A stretch of 38,614 bases of DNA from Youngiibacter multivorans (GTDB lineage Bacteria; Bacillota; Clostridia; Clostridiales; Clostridiaceae). The position numbers and the translations under genes are program-made. The notes below the pieces were generated by a model. That model ran no database searches. It saw nothing but the letters and a program-made list of their open reading frames with translations, and was not told the DNA's origin. The stretch covers positions 1 to 38,614 of the forward strand of contig NZ_JAGGKC010000033.1 of NCBI RefSeq assembly GCF_017873395.1, read 5' to 3'. Shown piece by piece: positions 23,549-30,253 of this stretch. How positions within the stretch are numbered: position 1 is the stretch's first letter; each line of letters starts with the position of its first letter.

Positions 23549-24271
23549 ATGCCTAACACCAGGACTCAATTTATAAGTCACCGCAGAACACTGCTCACTC
23601 TCATAGGACTCATCTGTGCACTGTCTCTCTTTGCCTCGTGCGGTTCAAAGCCAGAGACTCCTACAACTACATCAGCTCCGTCAGCAACAGCGGCTCCAAC
23701 ATCGCCCAGTATACCAACCGTACCTTCAACTCCGGACCTTCTGTCCCAAAGGGTAGTGGATATCATGAAGGACGGAAAATACACAATGACAGTTAAGATA
23801 TTTGCTACTATCAACGGAGAGCTTGAGGATGTCATGGAGTCTACAATGTCGATGAATGGTACCTCAATAGCAAGCAAGATCGAGCTCGGAGACAGCATGA
23901 CCATGAGCACTGTAATCAAGGATGGCAAGATGTATCTCATTAGCCACGACATGAAGACAGTGATGGTAATGGATGCTTCCAAACAGGTTCCAACTGACAC
24001 ACCGCAGACTCCGGAAATAAACCTGGAAGGCATTGTATACAAAGGCAAGGGTAAGGCTGATTTTCTCGGAAATATGCTTGACTACGAGGATTATACAACC
24101 GATGGCGGCAGCGTAAGGTATTTCTTCGAAGGAAACGAGCTCAAGGGAATAGAATACTCCTTTGAAAATGTAAAGACCCTTATGGAAATATCAAAGCTTG
24201 ATGATACTGTTGATGACAGCATGTTCACAATTCCTTCTGACTACAAGGTCACAAACCTTAACATACCATAA
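23549..24271 (+). CDS. Lipoprotein of unknown function
   Basis: This 240-residue protein has a signal peptide with lipobox LFASC, the lipidated cysteine being C31. A Thr/Ser/Pro-rich linker (about 36-70) leads to a domain of roughly 165 residues with mainly beta-strand alternation. Segments such as DIMKDGKYTMTVKIFATING and VIKDGKMYLISHDMKTVMVM recall the LolA/LppX-like barrels of Gram-positive lipoproteins, which may bind hydrophobic ligands. I do not claim a specific family. The gene has a consensus promoter. The next gene begins 50 bases later with only a weak stem-loop between, so both exported proteins may share a transcript. Confidence 0.8.
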   Translation: MPNTRTQFISHRRTLLTLIGLICALSLFASCGSKPETPTTTSAPSATAAPTSPSIPTVPSTPDLLSQRVVDIMKDGKYTMTVKIFATINGELEDVMESTMSMNGTSIASKIELGDSMTMSTVIKDGKMYLISHDMKTVMVMDASKQVPTDTPQTPEINLEGIVYKGKGKADFLGNMLDYEDYTTDGGSVRYFFEGNELKGIEYSFENVKTLMEISKLDDTVDDSMFTIPSDYKVTNLNIP

Positions 24272-24321
24272 TTGATTGCAGAGAAGGTCAGGCTATGCCA
24301 GGCCTTCCTTTGAGGTAGAAG

Positions 24322-25155
24322 ATGAAAAGTCTCAGGTTAATCATCTCACTCCTAACCGCATTGTCATTTACAGCAGGTCTTTCTTCCGCTGCTTCTGCAT
24401 CTGAAAAGGCCAGCTTTGCTTTAGGTAATAATACCGAGAAAGTGATTACTTCTTCAGGAAAGCCTTCATTCCGGCTTCACCCGCTTCATCATCCCTCCCC
24501 TTTCTATTATGAGGATCTTGTTGAACTGACGAGCCTTGATGACAGCTTTATAATCGACCAGAGATATGCGACGAAGGACAACTTCACAGGTCGGATCCAT
24601 TATGACACGGTGCTTTGTCTCATACACAAGGATATCGCTGCGAGGCTTCTCAAGGCACAAAAGCTTGCCAAGTCAAAAGGACTGAGGATAAAGGTATTTG
24701 ATGCCTACAGACCGGTATCTGTACAGCAGAGCCTATATGATTCTACGCCGAAGGAGCTGAAGATGTACGTGGCAAAGCCTTCTTCAAGCTCTCTTCACCC
24801 GAAGGGTCTTGCAGTGGACATTACGCTTGTCGATTCAAACGGACGTGAGCTGGACATGCCATCAGAGTTCGATGATTTCAGCATCAAGGCTCACATAGAC
24901 TATGATGGTGCGACTGACAGGCAGAAAAGCAACCGGGCTCTCCTCATAGACATAATGCAAAGAAGCGGCTTCAGGGTTAACAAGACTGAATGGTGGCACT
25001 ACTATATACCTGAAAGCGCTGATTACCCACTACTAGACGTGCAATTCATACATTTCCTGAGGGCAAGGTCCGGAAGGCTTAACTACAGCTACACTGACAC
25101 ATCAGAGCATTCTCCGTCTGAAGACATATCTTACAGGATCCCTGTGGTGGAATAA
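24322..25155 (+). CDS. Exported VanX/DdpX-type D-alanyl-D-alanine dipeptidase (M15D)
   Basis: This 277-residue zinc metallopeptidase has an N-terminal signal peptide (about 1-26, cleavage near ASA-SEK). The core shows FDAYRPVSVQQSLYD, the zinc-binding S-x-H-x-x-G-x-A-x-D motif (SLHPKGLAVD) and the E-W-W-H-Y motif with the catalytic glutamate and third ligand histidine. VanX enzymes split D-Ala-D-Ala. The vancomycin-resistance version is cytoplasmic, whereas this one is exported, like dipeptidases that recycle or trim cell-wall peptides. No vanH or vanA partner is nearby, so a resistance role is unlikely. GAGG precedes the ATG. The C-terminus extends about 40 residues beyond the core and is hydrophilic. 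Confidence 0.88.
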   Translation: MKSLRLIISLLTALSFTAGLSSAASASEKASFALGNNTEKVITSSGKPSFRLHPLHHPSPFYYEDLVELTSLDDSFIIDQRYATKDNFTGRIHYDTVLCLIHKDIAARLLKAQKLAKSKGLRIKVFDAYRPVSVQQSLYDSTPKELKMYVAKPSSSSLHPKGLAVDITLVDSNGRELDMPSEFDDFSIKAHIDYDGATDRQKSNRALLIDIMQRSGFRVNKTEWWHYYIPESADYPLLDVQFIHFLRARSGRLNYSYTDTSEHSPSEDISYRIPVVE

Positions 25156-25168
25156 GAGAATAAAATGA

Positions 25169-25207
25169 ATCGAGCCATGTCCAGAAAATTGCTGGATATG
25201 GCTCGAT
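25169..25207. terminator. Terminator between convergent genes
   Basis: ATCGAGCCAT (25169-25178) pairs with ATGGCTCGAT (25198-25207), and inside it TCCAG pairs with CTGGA with one mismatch between. It lies between the dipeptidase gene (plus) and the C_GCAxxG_C_C gene (minus) and can serve both. T tracts are short. Confidence 0.75.
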
Positions 25208-25227
25208 GTGATTTATGAATTTTTGTT

Positions 25228-25716
25228 TTACTTTAGTGCGTACTTTACTCCAAGTGCAGCAGCATAACCTACGATGCTCTGGCAGTTTTTCTTCCTCTCC
25301 CTTGAATGCCAGTCGGGAAATTTGTCAGTAATTTCCTTGCAGCTGACAGTACCATACTTTTCCTCGAATTCTCCTACAAGTGAACTGAAGATGCTGTATA
25401 TCCCATCCTCGCCGTAGAGCTCATCAATTCTTTCATTAATGTCCTCTTTAGCTTTCGGATTCTTCCTGCCCTTGACCGCCGCTACAGACATAGCTGCACC
25501 GAGCAGGGCTCCGCAGGTATTCTTGGTCATGCCGATACCACCACCGAAGCCTGAAGATAATGCGATGACTTCACGCGGCAGGTCAGTAAGCCCCAGGTCC
25601 AGAAAACTCTGGAAGACGCATTCCGAGCAGTTCAGGCCTTCCCTGAAATAGCCTTTGGCAGAAGCCTCCGCCCTTTCCATCATCTCTTCAATGTTCTTTT
25701 CATTTTGATCCGCCAT
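25228..25716 (-). CDS. C_GCAxxG_C_C family (redox-type) protein
   Basis: This 162-residue protein has the family pattern: LNCSECVFQSF, then FGGGIGMTKNTCGALLGAAMSV (the G-C-A-x-x-G element in its T-C-G-A-L-L-G form), CKEITD and a late NCQSIVGYAA cysteine. The spaced cysteines suggest metal or redox function; the family's biochemistry is poorly known. ATG 25716 is chosen because GGAGG lies five bases upstream; the longer frame from 25743 includes that site. No signal peptide is present. It is a single gene next to the Tat-redox operon but separated from it by a terminator. Confidence 0.85.
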   Translation of the reverse strand: MADQNEKNIEEMMERAEASAKGYFREGLNCSECVFQSFLDLGLTDLPREVIALSSGFGGGIGMTKNTCGALLGAAMSVAAVKGRKNPKAKEDINERIDELYGEDGIYSIFSSLVGEFEEKYGTVSCKEITDKFPDWHSRERKKNCQSIVGYAAALGVKYALK

Positions 25717-25818
25717 TTTTACCTCCAGGTTTCTCATCCACATGAGTCTTTGTATCCATCATACGGTGTAGGAATCTTAATTGCAATTAATAGAGCCTGC
25801 TCTTTCACTAACATGAAA

Positions 25819-25852
25819 AAGCCTGATACTTCTCGAAGGAAGAATCAGGCTT
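25819..25852 (-). terminator. Terminator of the Tat-flavoprotein operon
   Basis: AAGCCTGAT (25819-25827) and ATCAGGCTT (25844-25852) form a perfect 9-base stem 17 bases after the FMN-binding protein stop. On the minus strand it is followed by TTTTTCAT. Confidence 0.9.
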
Positions 25853-25869
25853 ACTTTGTTCATATCAAA

Positions 25870-26223
25870 TTACTTTGCTTTATCCAATGCTCCTGCTACA
25901 GCCTCAAGTATTGCTACTGAAGTGATTGTAGCTCCGGATATCGCATCAACTTCTGTTGATTGCTTCTCTATGATTTTTGGTGGAATCTGCTCTATTGCTG
26001 CAGTTCCTATTCCTTCTGTCTCCTTGTGCGAGGTAACGTTTACTGCACTTATCTTCCCACTCGTGACCTTGACCTCTACCTTGAGTTCTCCGTGCATTCC
26101 TTTAGTGCTAACTCCCTCGTAGGTACCATCCTTGAAGGCTCCCTTTGAAGCGCAGCCTGTGCTTGCGAGCATTGCTGCTGTTGCCATTGTTATAACTATT
26201 GACCTTATAAACTTGTTCTTCAT
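25870..26223 (-). CDS. FMN-binding domain lipoprotein
   Basis: This 117-residue lipoprotein has signal peptide and lipobox ASTGC, then a single FMN_bind domain. It opens DGTYEGVSTKGMHGELKV and ends with DAISGATITS. In this family the threonine of S-G-A-T receives covalently linked FMN from the transferase ApbE; that residue is present here. Its likely job is one-domain electron transfer on the outer face of the membrane. The gene is last in the operon with tatC, tatA, tatB and the exported FAD reductase. In well-known urocanate and fumarate reductases this domain is fused to the FAD domain, so here the two appear to be split. No apbE gene is seen in the window. AAGGAG precedes the ATG. Confidence 0.92.
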   Translation of the reverse strand: MKNKFIRSIVITMATAAMLASTGCASKGAFKDGTYEGVSTKGMHGELKVEVKVTSGKISAVNVTSHKETEGIGTAAIEQIPPKIIEKQSTEVDAISGATITSVAILEAVAGALDKAK

Positions 26224-26238
26224 GTTTTCTCCTTAATA

Positions 26239-27012
26239 TCAGATATTCTTTAGTGCCGCCTTCTGGCGTTTTAGTTTTCTTTTGCTTATGATCCTGCTCA
26301 TTATCACGCTGAACTCAAAGAGTATCATCATGGGTATTGAAACCAGGAGCTGTGATACTACATCAGGGGGAGTTATTATCGCTCCTATGATGAATATTAT
26401 TACTATGACTAACCTTCTGCTCTTAACCAGCCATTCGGGCTTCAGTACTCCAAGTCCGGTGAGTAGTGATATTATTACCGGCAGCTCAAATACTATACCG
26501 AATGAAAGCAGAGTGGAAAGGATGAATGCCAGATAGTTCTGGACAGATATGGTTGCGCTTATTGCCTGGCTCTGGTCCACTCCTGCGAAAAACACAAGAA
26601 GCATGGGTACTGCCACGTAATAGGAGAACGCAGTGCCGCAAAGAAAGAAAAACAGTCCTGCAACAAGAGAAAAGAAAACAAGTCTGTTCTCATGCTTTTC
26701 AAGACCCGGACGTATGAACCCCCATACCTGGTGCAGTATGACCGGTGAAGAGATCACTATTCCGCATATTACCGAAAGCCTTACATACTCCATGAAAAGC
26801 TCTCCTGGAGCAAGGTATACGAGCGTATAGTCAAGTGCCTTTGCGTTTGAAATCAGTATGTCTACTATCTCATCGCAGAAATTGAAGCTTATGACCGTAG
26901 CTAGTACAAATACCACCACTACGATGATAAGACGGTTCCTGAGCTCCTTCAGGTGGTCCACCAGACCCATGTCTTTTCCATTATTTGCTGAAGGCTTTTT
27001 CTTCTTCTTCAA
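26239..27012 (-). CDS. tatC: Sec-independent translocase TatC
   Basis: This polytopic protein of about 257 residues has six predicted membrane helices and is the twin-arginine signal receptor. Conserved features are DHLKELRNRL at the N-terminus, with the glutamate and arginines of the signal-binding face, and ILHQVWGFIRPGLEKHE between helices. The C-terminus is basic. The start is uncertain: TTG 27012 has AGGAG eight bases upstream, while GTG 27018 is only three bases from that site. The gene lies 17 bases after tatA and 15 bases before the FMN-binding lipoprotein gene. Its only visible client here is the flavoprotein at 27659-29179. Confidence 0.95.
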   Translation of the reverse strand: MKKKKKPSANNGKDMGLVDHLKELRNRLIIVVVVFVLATVISFNFCDEIVDILISNAKALDYTLVYLAPGELFMEYVRLSVICGIVISSPVILHQVWGFIRPGLEKHENRLVFFSLVAGLFFFLCGTAFSYYVAVPMLLVFFAGVDQSQAISATISVQNYLAFILSTLLSFGIVFELPVIISLLTGLGVLKPEWLVKSRRLVIVIIFIIGAIITPPDVVSQLLVSIPMMILFEFSVIMSRIISKRKLKRQKAALKNI

Positions 27013-27029
27013 ATTCACCGTCTCCTATG

Positions 27030-27191
27030 CTACTCAGCAGTTTTCTCGTCACTTCCTGCGACGCCTTCCTTGAAGTTCTTTATGGACTTTCCAAAGATGC
27101 TTCCAAGCTTCGGCAGCTGCTTCGGTCCGAAAACCACCATCACTATTGCAAGTACTACAAGCAGTTCTGTTGTACCAAGTCTTCCGAACAT
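27030..27191 (-). CDS. tatA: TatA translocase subunit
   Basis: This 53-residue protein has one N-terminal membrane helix (LGTTELLVVLAIVMVVFG), the F-G-P-K-Q-L-P hinge and a short amphipathic helix, as in TatA. The start is ATG 27191, with AAGGAG seven bases upstream; frames extending to 27221 cover the ribosome site. It is short for TatA but complete. It lies between the TatB-like gene and tatC in the same operon. Confidence 0.93.
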   Translation of the reverse strand: MFGRLGTTELLVVLAIVMVVFGPKQLPKLGSIFGKSIKNFKEGVAGSDEKTAE

Positions 27192-27235
27192 ATTCATTCT
27201 CCTTTTCGTTTCAATTAGCAAAAACCAAAAATCAG

Positions 27236-27559
27236 CTACAGTGCTGCGTACTCGCCTTCAACATTATCTTTGGGATCAGCTTCAGGATCTATTGATTTCT
27301 CTCCTGAGCTTTTTTCAGTATCCAGGGACATCTGTAATGAAGCGCTTATATCCTTCTTTAGGCTTGTCAGAGGCTCCACAGCTTCAGCAAGCGGGTCCGT
27401 TACATTTTCCTTGATTTCCTCTGTGATCTTTCCTGACAATTCCTTTATCATGCTTATAGCCTTTCCTAGCTTCTTTGCATACATAGGCATCTTCTCAGGC
27501 CCCAGCGCAAGAAGCGCCACTATTAGGATCACAATGAATTCGGTAGTTCCTATCTTCAT
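27236..27559 (-). CDS. TatA/TatB-like translocase subunit
   Basis: This 107-residue protein has an N-terminal helix (TTEFIVILIVALLALG), the G-P-E-K-M-P hinge, an amphipathic helix (about 25-45) and a long acidic tail. The longer tail and E at the start of the helix suggest a TatB-type role, but many Gram-positive bacteria use bifunctional TatA proteins, so this is open. ATG 27559 is chosen for the GGAGG five bases upstream; the frame from 27571 starts inside that region. With tatA and tatC it makes a full three-component translocase. Confidence 0.88.
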   Translation of the reverse strand: MKIGTTEFIVILIVALLALGPEKMPMYAKKLGKAISMIKELSGKITEEIKENVTDPLAEAVEPLTSLKKDISASLQMSLDTEKSSGEKSIDPEADPKDNVEGEYAAL

Positions 27560-27602
27560 GGAAACCTCCATTTATCTGGTCAAAACATCAGTTTGGGTCT
27601 GT

Positions 27603-27631
27603 AAGGGTCGAAGGCTTATCCTTCGGCCCTT
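27603..27631 (-). promoter_or_regulatory. Intercistronic stem-loop between the flavoprotein and tat genes
   Basis: AAGGG and CGAAGG (27603-27607, 27609-27614) pair with CCTTCG and CCCTT (27620-27625, 27627-27631), giving an 11-pair stem with one bulged mismatch and a 5-base loop. No T tract follows on the minus strand, so it is more likely an mRNA stabiliser or processing signal than a terminator. It would let the cargo be made at a higher level than the translocase. Confidence 0.5.
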
Positions 27632-27658
27632 GCAGATGTATATTGTATTGTTTACAGC

Positions 27659-29179
27659 CTACTTGATCTTGGCAGCGTTTGCTCCCGCTTTTCTTCCCTG
27701 GTGAACGGTACCGATTATCGCAGTTCCTGAACCTGGGTAGTATGGCCCTATCCAGCCGCCTGCGTTAAGTCCGCCTGCGAACAGGTGAGGTATAGGCTCT
27801 CCGTTTGGCTTGAGCACCTGAGTATCGACGTTGATCTTTACTCCGCCCAGTGAGCCAAGGTTACCTGATACGTTCTTGTATGCATAGAATGGTCCCTCTA
27901 ATGGTACAAGTCCGTCAACCCTGTCGAACTGGTCATCCTTGCCTGCTGCAGTGTCTGTATTCCAGGTAGCAAGTGTAGCAGCAAGGTTTTCCTCGTCAAC
28001 TGCTATGAGCTTTGCAAGTCCTTCTATGGTATCAGCTGAGAGCACTGTTCCTGCCTTGATATCAGCTGCCACGCTTTCTTCAGTCCATGGAGCTCCAACA
28101 GCTGCAAGGCTGCTCTTTGCGAATATCATGTAGGTAGGACCGTTAAGCTGTGATTCCTGCTGGAATATCGCCCTGTAGTGGTACGCATAGGTTGCATCCT
28201 CGCATACGAATCTTCTGCCCTTCTTGTTGACTATGAACGAAGGGAATACCTTGTTCTTGTTGGTAGTTGCGTTTCCGGTCTTGAAGCAGAAATCTATGCA
28301 TCCGCCGAAGCCTGCGACTGCTGCTCCAAGCTCCTGTGCCATTCTTATTCCGTCTCCAGTATCAGTCTTCACTGCAAAGCACATCTGCGTTGTAAGGTCC
28401 CAGTAATGCTGCTGGCTTAGTTCCTTAGCCATTTCTACGTTCTGGTCGATGCTCGCTGCCGCAAGGATTACTCCCTTGTTGGCCTTGATGTTCATTGACT
28501 TGTCCCCAGACTTTGCAACAACTCCTATTACAGTTCCAGTTGCATCAGTAAGAAGCTTTGTAGCCTCTGTGTTGTATTCTATAAGGGCTCCTTTTGCAAG
28601 TGCAGCCTTGAGCATGGTCTGTACAAGAAGCACTCCCTGTCCGCCTGCTCCGCCACCCTCATATACGTGGATACGGTCTGCATAGAGCGATTTGTCGATG
28701 TAAGGTACATGGTTGTGTCCATAAACACTTGTCCATTTAAGTCCAAGGTCTGAAAGCCACTTGATATGTTCTGGTGCTCCCTTTGCAAGGTCCCTGACAA
28801 GCTCCTCATCTATATAGCCCTCTCCGGACTTAATCCAGAGTTCTGCATGCTTGTCTGTTGAATCGTCCTTGTAGCTTGTAAGGCTTTTCTGATACTCAGT
28901 TCCCGCAGCCTGCATGACTCCTCCGGAAAGGTTTGTCGTTCCTCCGGCTATTCCTGCCTTTTCAAGTACCAGTACCTTCGCTCCGTCATTGGCAGCCTGA
29001 AGCATAGCCGCAACTCCCGTTCCACCGCCTCCTACAATAAGTACGTCTGTCTCTTTGTCCCATTTGATGGAGGAAGCTGGTGTCTTGTCATCCTGTGTGC
29101 ATGCACCCAGAACACCGATTGTAGCTGCTCCGACTGCGCTTGCCGCAGCACCCTTCAGAAAGTCTCTTCTTGAAATCAT
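27659..29179 (-). CDS. Tat-exported FAD-dependent reductase lipoprotein (fumarate/urocanate reductase-like)
   Basis: This 506-residue FAD_binding_2-family protein begins MISRRDFLKG, an exact twin-arginine motif, followed by a hydrophobic stretch and a lipobox LGAC (C27). It is therefore probably a Tat-exported lipoprotein. The FAD fold is complete: DVLIVGGGGTGVAAM, VLEKAGIAGGTTNLSGGVMQAAG, GRRFVCEDATYAYHYRAIF (near the catalytic region) and the C-terminal HLFAGGLNAGGWIGPYYPGSG. Relatives reduce fumarate, urocanate or other unsaturated acids. The substrate here cannot be named. It lacks the N-terminal FMN_bind domain of those relatives, but a separate FMN-binding lipoprotein is encoded in the same operon. 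An operator-like palindrome precedes it. ATG 29179 has AAAGGGG upstream. Confidence 0.92.
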   Translation of the reverse strand: MISRRDFLKGAAASAVGAATIGVLGACTQDDKTPASSIKWDKETDVLIVGGGGTGVAAMLQAANDGAKVLVLEKAGIAGGTTNLSGGVMQAAGTEYQKSLTSYKDDSTDKHAELWIKSGEGYIDEELVRDLAKGAPEHIKWLSDLGLKWTSVYGHNHVPYIDKSLYADRIHVYEGGGAGGQGVLLVQTMLKAALAKGALIEYNTEATKLLTDATGTVIGVVAKSGDKSMNIKANKGVILAAASIDQNVEMAKELSQQHYWDLTTQMCFAVKTDTGDGIRMAQELGAAVAGFGGCIDFCFKTGNATTNKNKVFPSFIVNKKGRRFVCEDATYAYHYRAIFQQESQLNGPTYMIFAKSSLAAVGAPWTEESVAADIKAGTVLSADTIEGLAKLIAVDEENLAATLATWNTDTAAGKDDQFDRVDGLVPLEGPFYAYKNVSGNLGSLGGVKINVDTQVLKPNGEPIPHLFAGGLNAGGWIGPYYPGSGTAIIGTVHQGRKAGANAAKIK

Positions 29180-29198
29180 GTTGAATCCCCTTTCAGAT

Positions 29199-29228
29199 AT
29201 TATGTTATTTTATTGTCAATAACATAAT
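29199..29228 (-). promoter_or_regulatory. Palindromic operator upstream of the flavoprotein operon
   Basis: ATTATGTTATT (29199-29209) and AATAACATAAT (29218-29228) are perfect 11-base inverted arms separated by 8 bases. The palindrome lies between the tetR stop and the flavoprotein start and overlaps the end of the predicted -10 and the transcription start. It is the natural candidate binding site for the TetR-family regulator encoded just upstream. Confidence 0.75.
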
Positions 29229-29255
29229 TATCTGTTAAGTATCTAACATATTCAA
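29227..29255 (-). promoter_or_regulatory. Candidate promoter of the flavoprotein-tat operon
   Basis: On the minus strand, TTGAAT (+ 29250-29255) and GATAAT (+ 29227-29232) are separated by 17 bases. The start would fall inside the palindrome at 29199-29228, a classic arrangement for repression. Confidence 0.6.
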
Positions 29256-29267
29256 GAAACAGAAAGC

Positions 29268-29834
29268 CTAAAGTGTCTCACTCTCAGCCCCCCTGAAATA
29301 CTTGACAAAGGCAGCGGGTATCCCCATGGTGAAAACGTCTACGAGCTCTTCCACTGGCTCCTTCATTCCGCCCATTATCCACCTGTCGGTTATTTCCAGG
29401 TCACCATATATATGCGACTCTATAGCCGTAACAACTCTCCAGTCGCTGATATCTAATCCATTCCTCTTAAGTATGTCCAGATGGAACTCACGACTCATCC
29501 TGAATATATAGCACTTCAGGGAATTTGCATCCTGGCATCTGAAGGCGTTCTGGAAAAATTTCGGATTGTCCTTGATCACTCCATAAATCGAGCACACCGC
29601 AGCCTTCCAGGGAACCCCCTCATTATATGTGAACAACGTGCTCTCTAGTATGCTCTTGTAGTACGAGGTCATGACATCATACTTGTCCATGAAGTGCCTG
29701 TAAAAGGTTGCCCTGCTCACACCTGATGTGCTAATAATGTCATTGACTGTAAGGCTTTCAATTGACTTTGTCTGAAGCAGTTTCGACATGGCTTCATAGA
29801 CAAGCTTTGCTGGCTCCGTGCATTCCTTTTTCAT
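29268..29834 (-). CDS. TetR/AcrR-family transcriptional regulator
   Basis: This 188-residue regulator has an N-terminal helix-turn-helix (about 24-52: SLTVNDIISTSGVSRATFYRHFMDKYD), the family signature, and a variable helical ligand-binding domain. It lies 88 bases upstream of the flavoprotein gene on the same strand, with a perfect palindrome in the gap. It probably represses that operon until a ligand, perhaps the reductase substrate, is present. Its own promoter region carries another small palindrome (29904-29923), suggesting autoregulation. Ligand and direction of control are inferred. Confidence 0.9.
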   Translation of the reverse strand: MKKECTEPAKLVYEAMSKLLQTKSIESLTVNDIISTSGVSRATFYRHFMDKYDVMTSYYKSILESTLFTYNEGVPWKAAVCSIYGVIKDNPKFFQNAFRCQDANSLKCYIFRMSREFHLDILKRNGLDISDWRVVTAIESHIYGDLEITDRWIMGGMKEPVEELVDVFTMGIPAAFVKYFRGAESETL

Positions 29835-29903
29835 GGCTTCACTCCTTCACAATATGATAAGATACCAAAATTATTATGTATTCTATGTACTCCTGTCGAA
29901 GCG

Positions 29904-29949
29904 ATATTATAGTGTCATAATATTCAGATTATTTTTCGAGTGTCATAAT
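29904..29949 (-). repeat. Direct and inverted repeats in the tetR promoter region
   Basis: AGTGTCATAAT occurs twice (29911-29921 and 29939-29949), 28 bases apart. The first copy lies in an inverted repeat, ATATTAT-AGTGTC-ATAATAT (29904-29923), whose arm includes a minus-strand TATAAT (29906-29911). A matching -35 is not clear. The shared ATTATG core with the operator at 29199-29228 hints at autoregulation by the same protein. Confidence 0.45.
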
Positions 29950-30169
29950 TAAGTTTCAAAATATTCAAGTCAATTGTTAATAATTATACCATTTATTCAT
30001 CATTTGTTCAATTATTATCAATATAAAAACCATTTGTAATCAAAGATAATACATACATCTGACGTCTTAAAAGCAGAAATTCCAAATTCTTTTAGTTACT
30101 TTACATCCTCATGGAGTATTCCAAGTGAGTAGGACTTTTTAAATGCAGACTGTACCATAAAGACGAGAC

Positions 30170-30211
30170 AAAGGCCCTATGACAGGAATCCATCCATGCC
30201 ATAGGGCCTTT
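30170..30211 (-). terminator. Terminator of the surface-protein gene
   Basis: AAAGGCCCTATG (30170-30181) and CATAGGGCCTTT (30200-30211) form a perfect 12-base stem with an 18-base loop, 43 bases after the stop codon. Confidence 0.85.
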
Positions 30212-30253
30212 CCGCACTAGTTCTTATTGATTGTCAGCATCAGTTTGGCGTCT

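Larger units (their letters stand above)
29835..30253. other. Intergenic region between tetR and the surface-protein gene
   Basis: No gene is supported. Next to tetR it contains small repeats and a TATAAT (29904-29949). Near the surface-protein gene it contains a strong terminator (30170-30211). The middle is AT-rich, with no further structure I can support. Confidence 0.5.

Noticed and set aside
24322..25155. Vancomycin-resistance gene vanX
   Set aside because: The protein has a signal peptide, and no vanH, vanA, vanR or vanS lies nearby.
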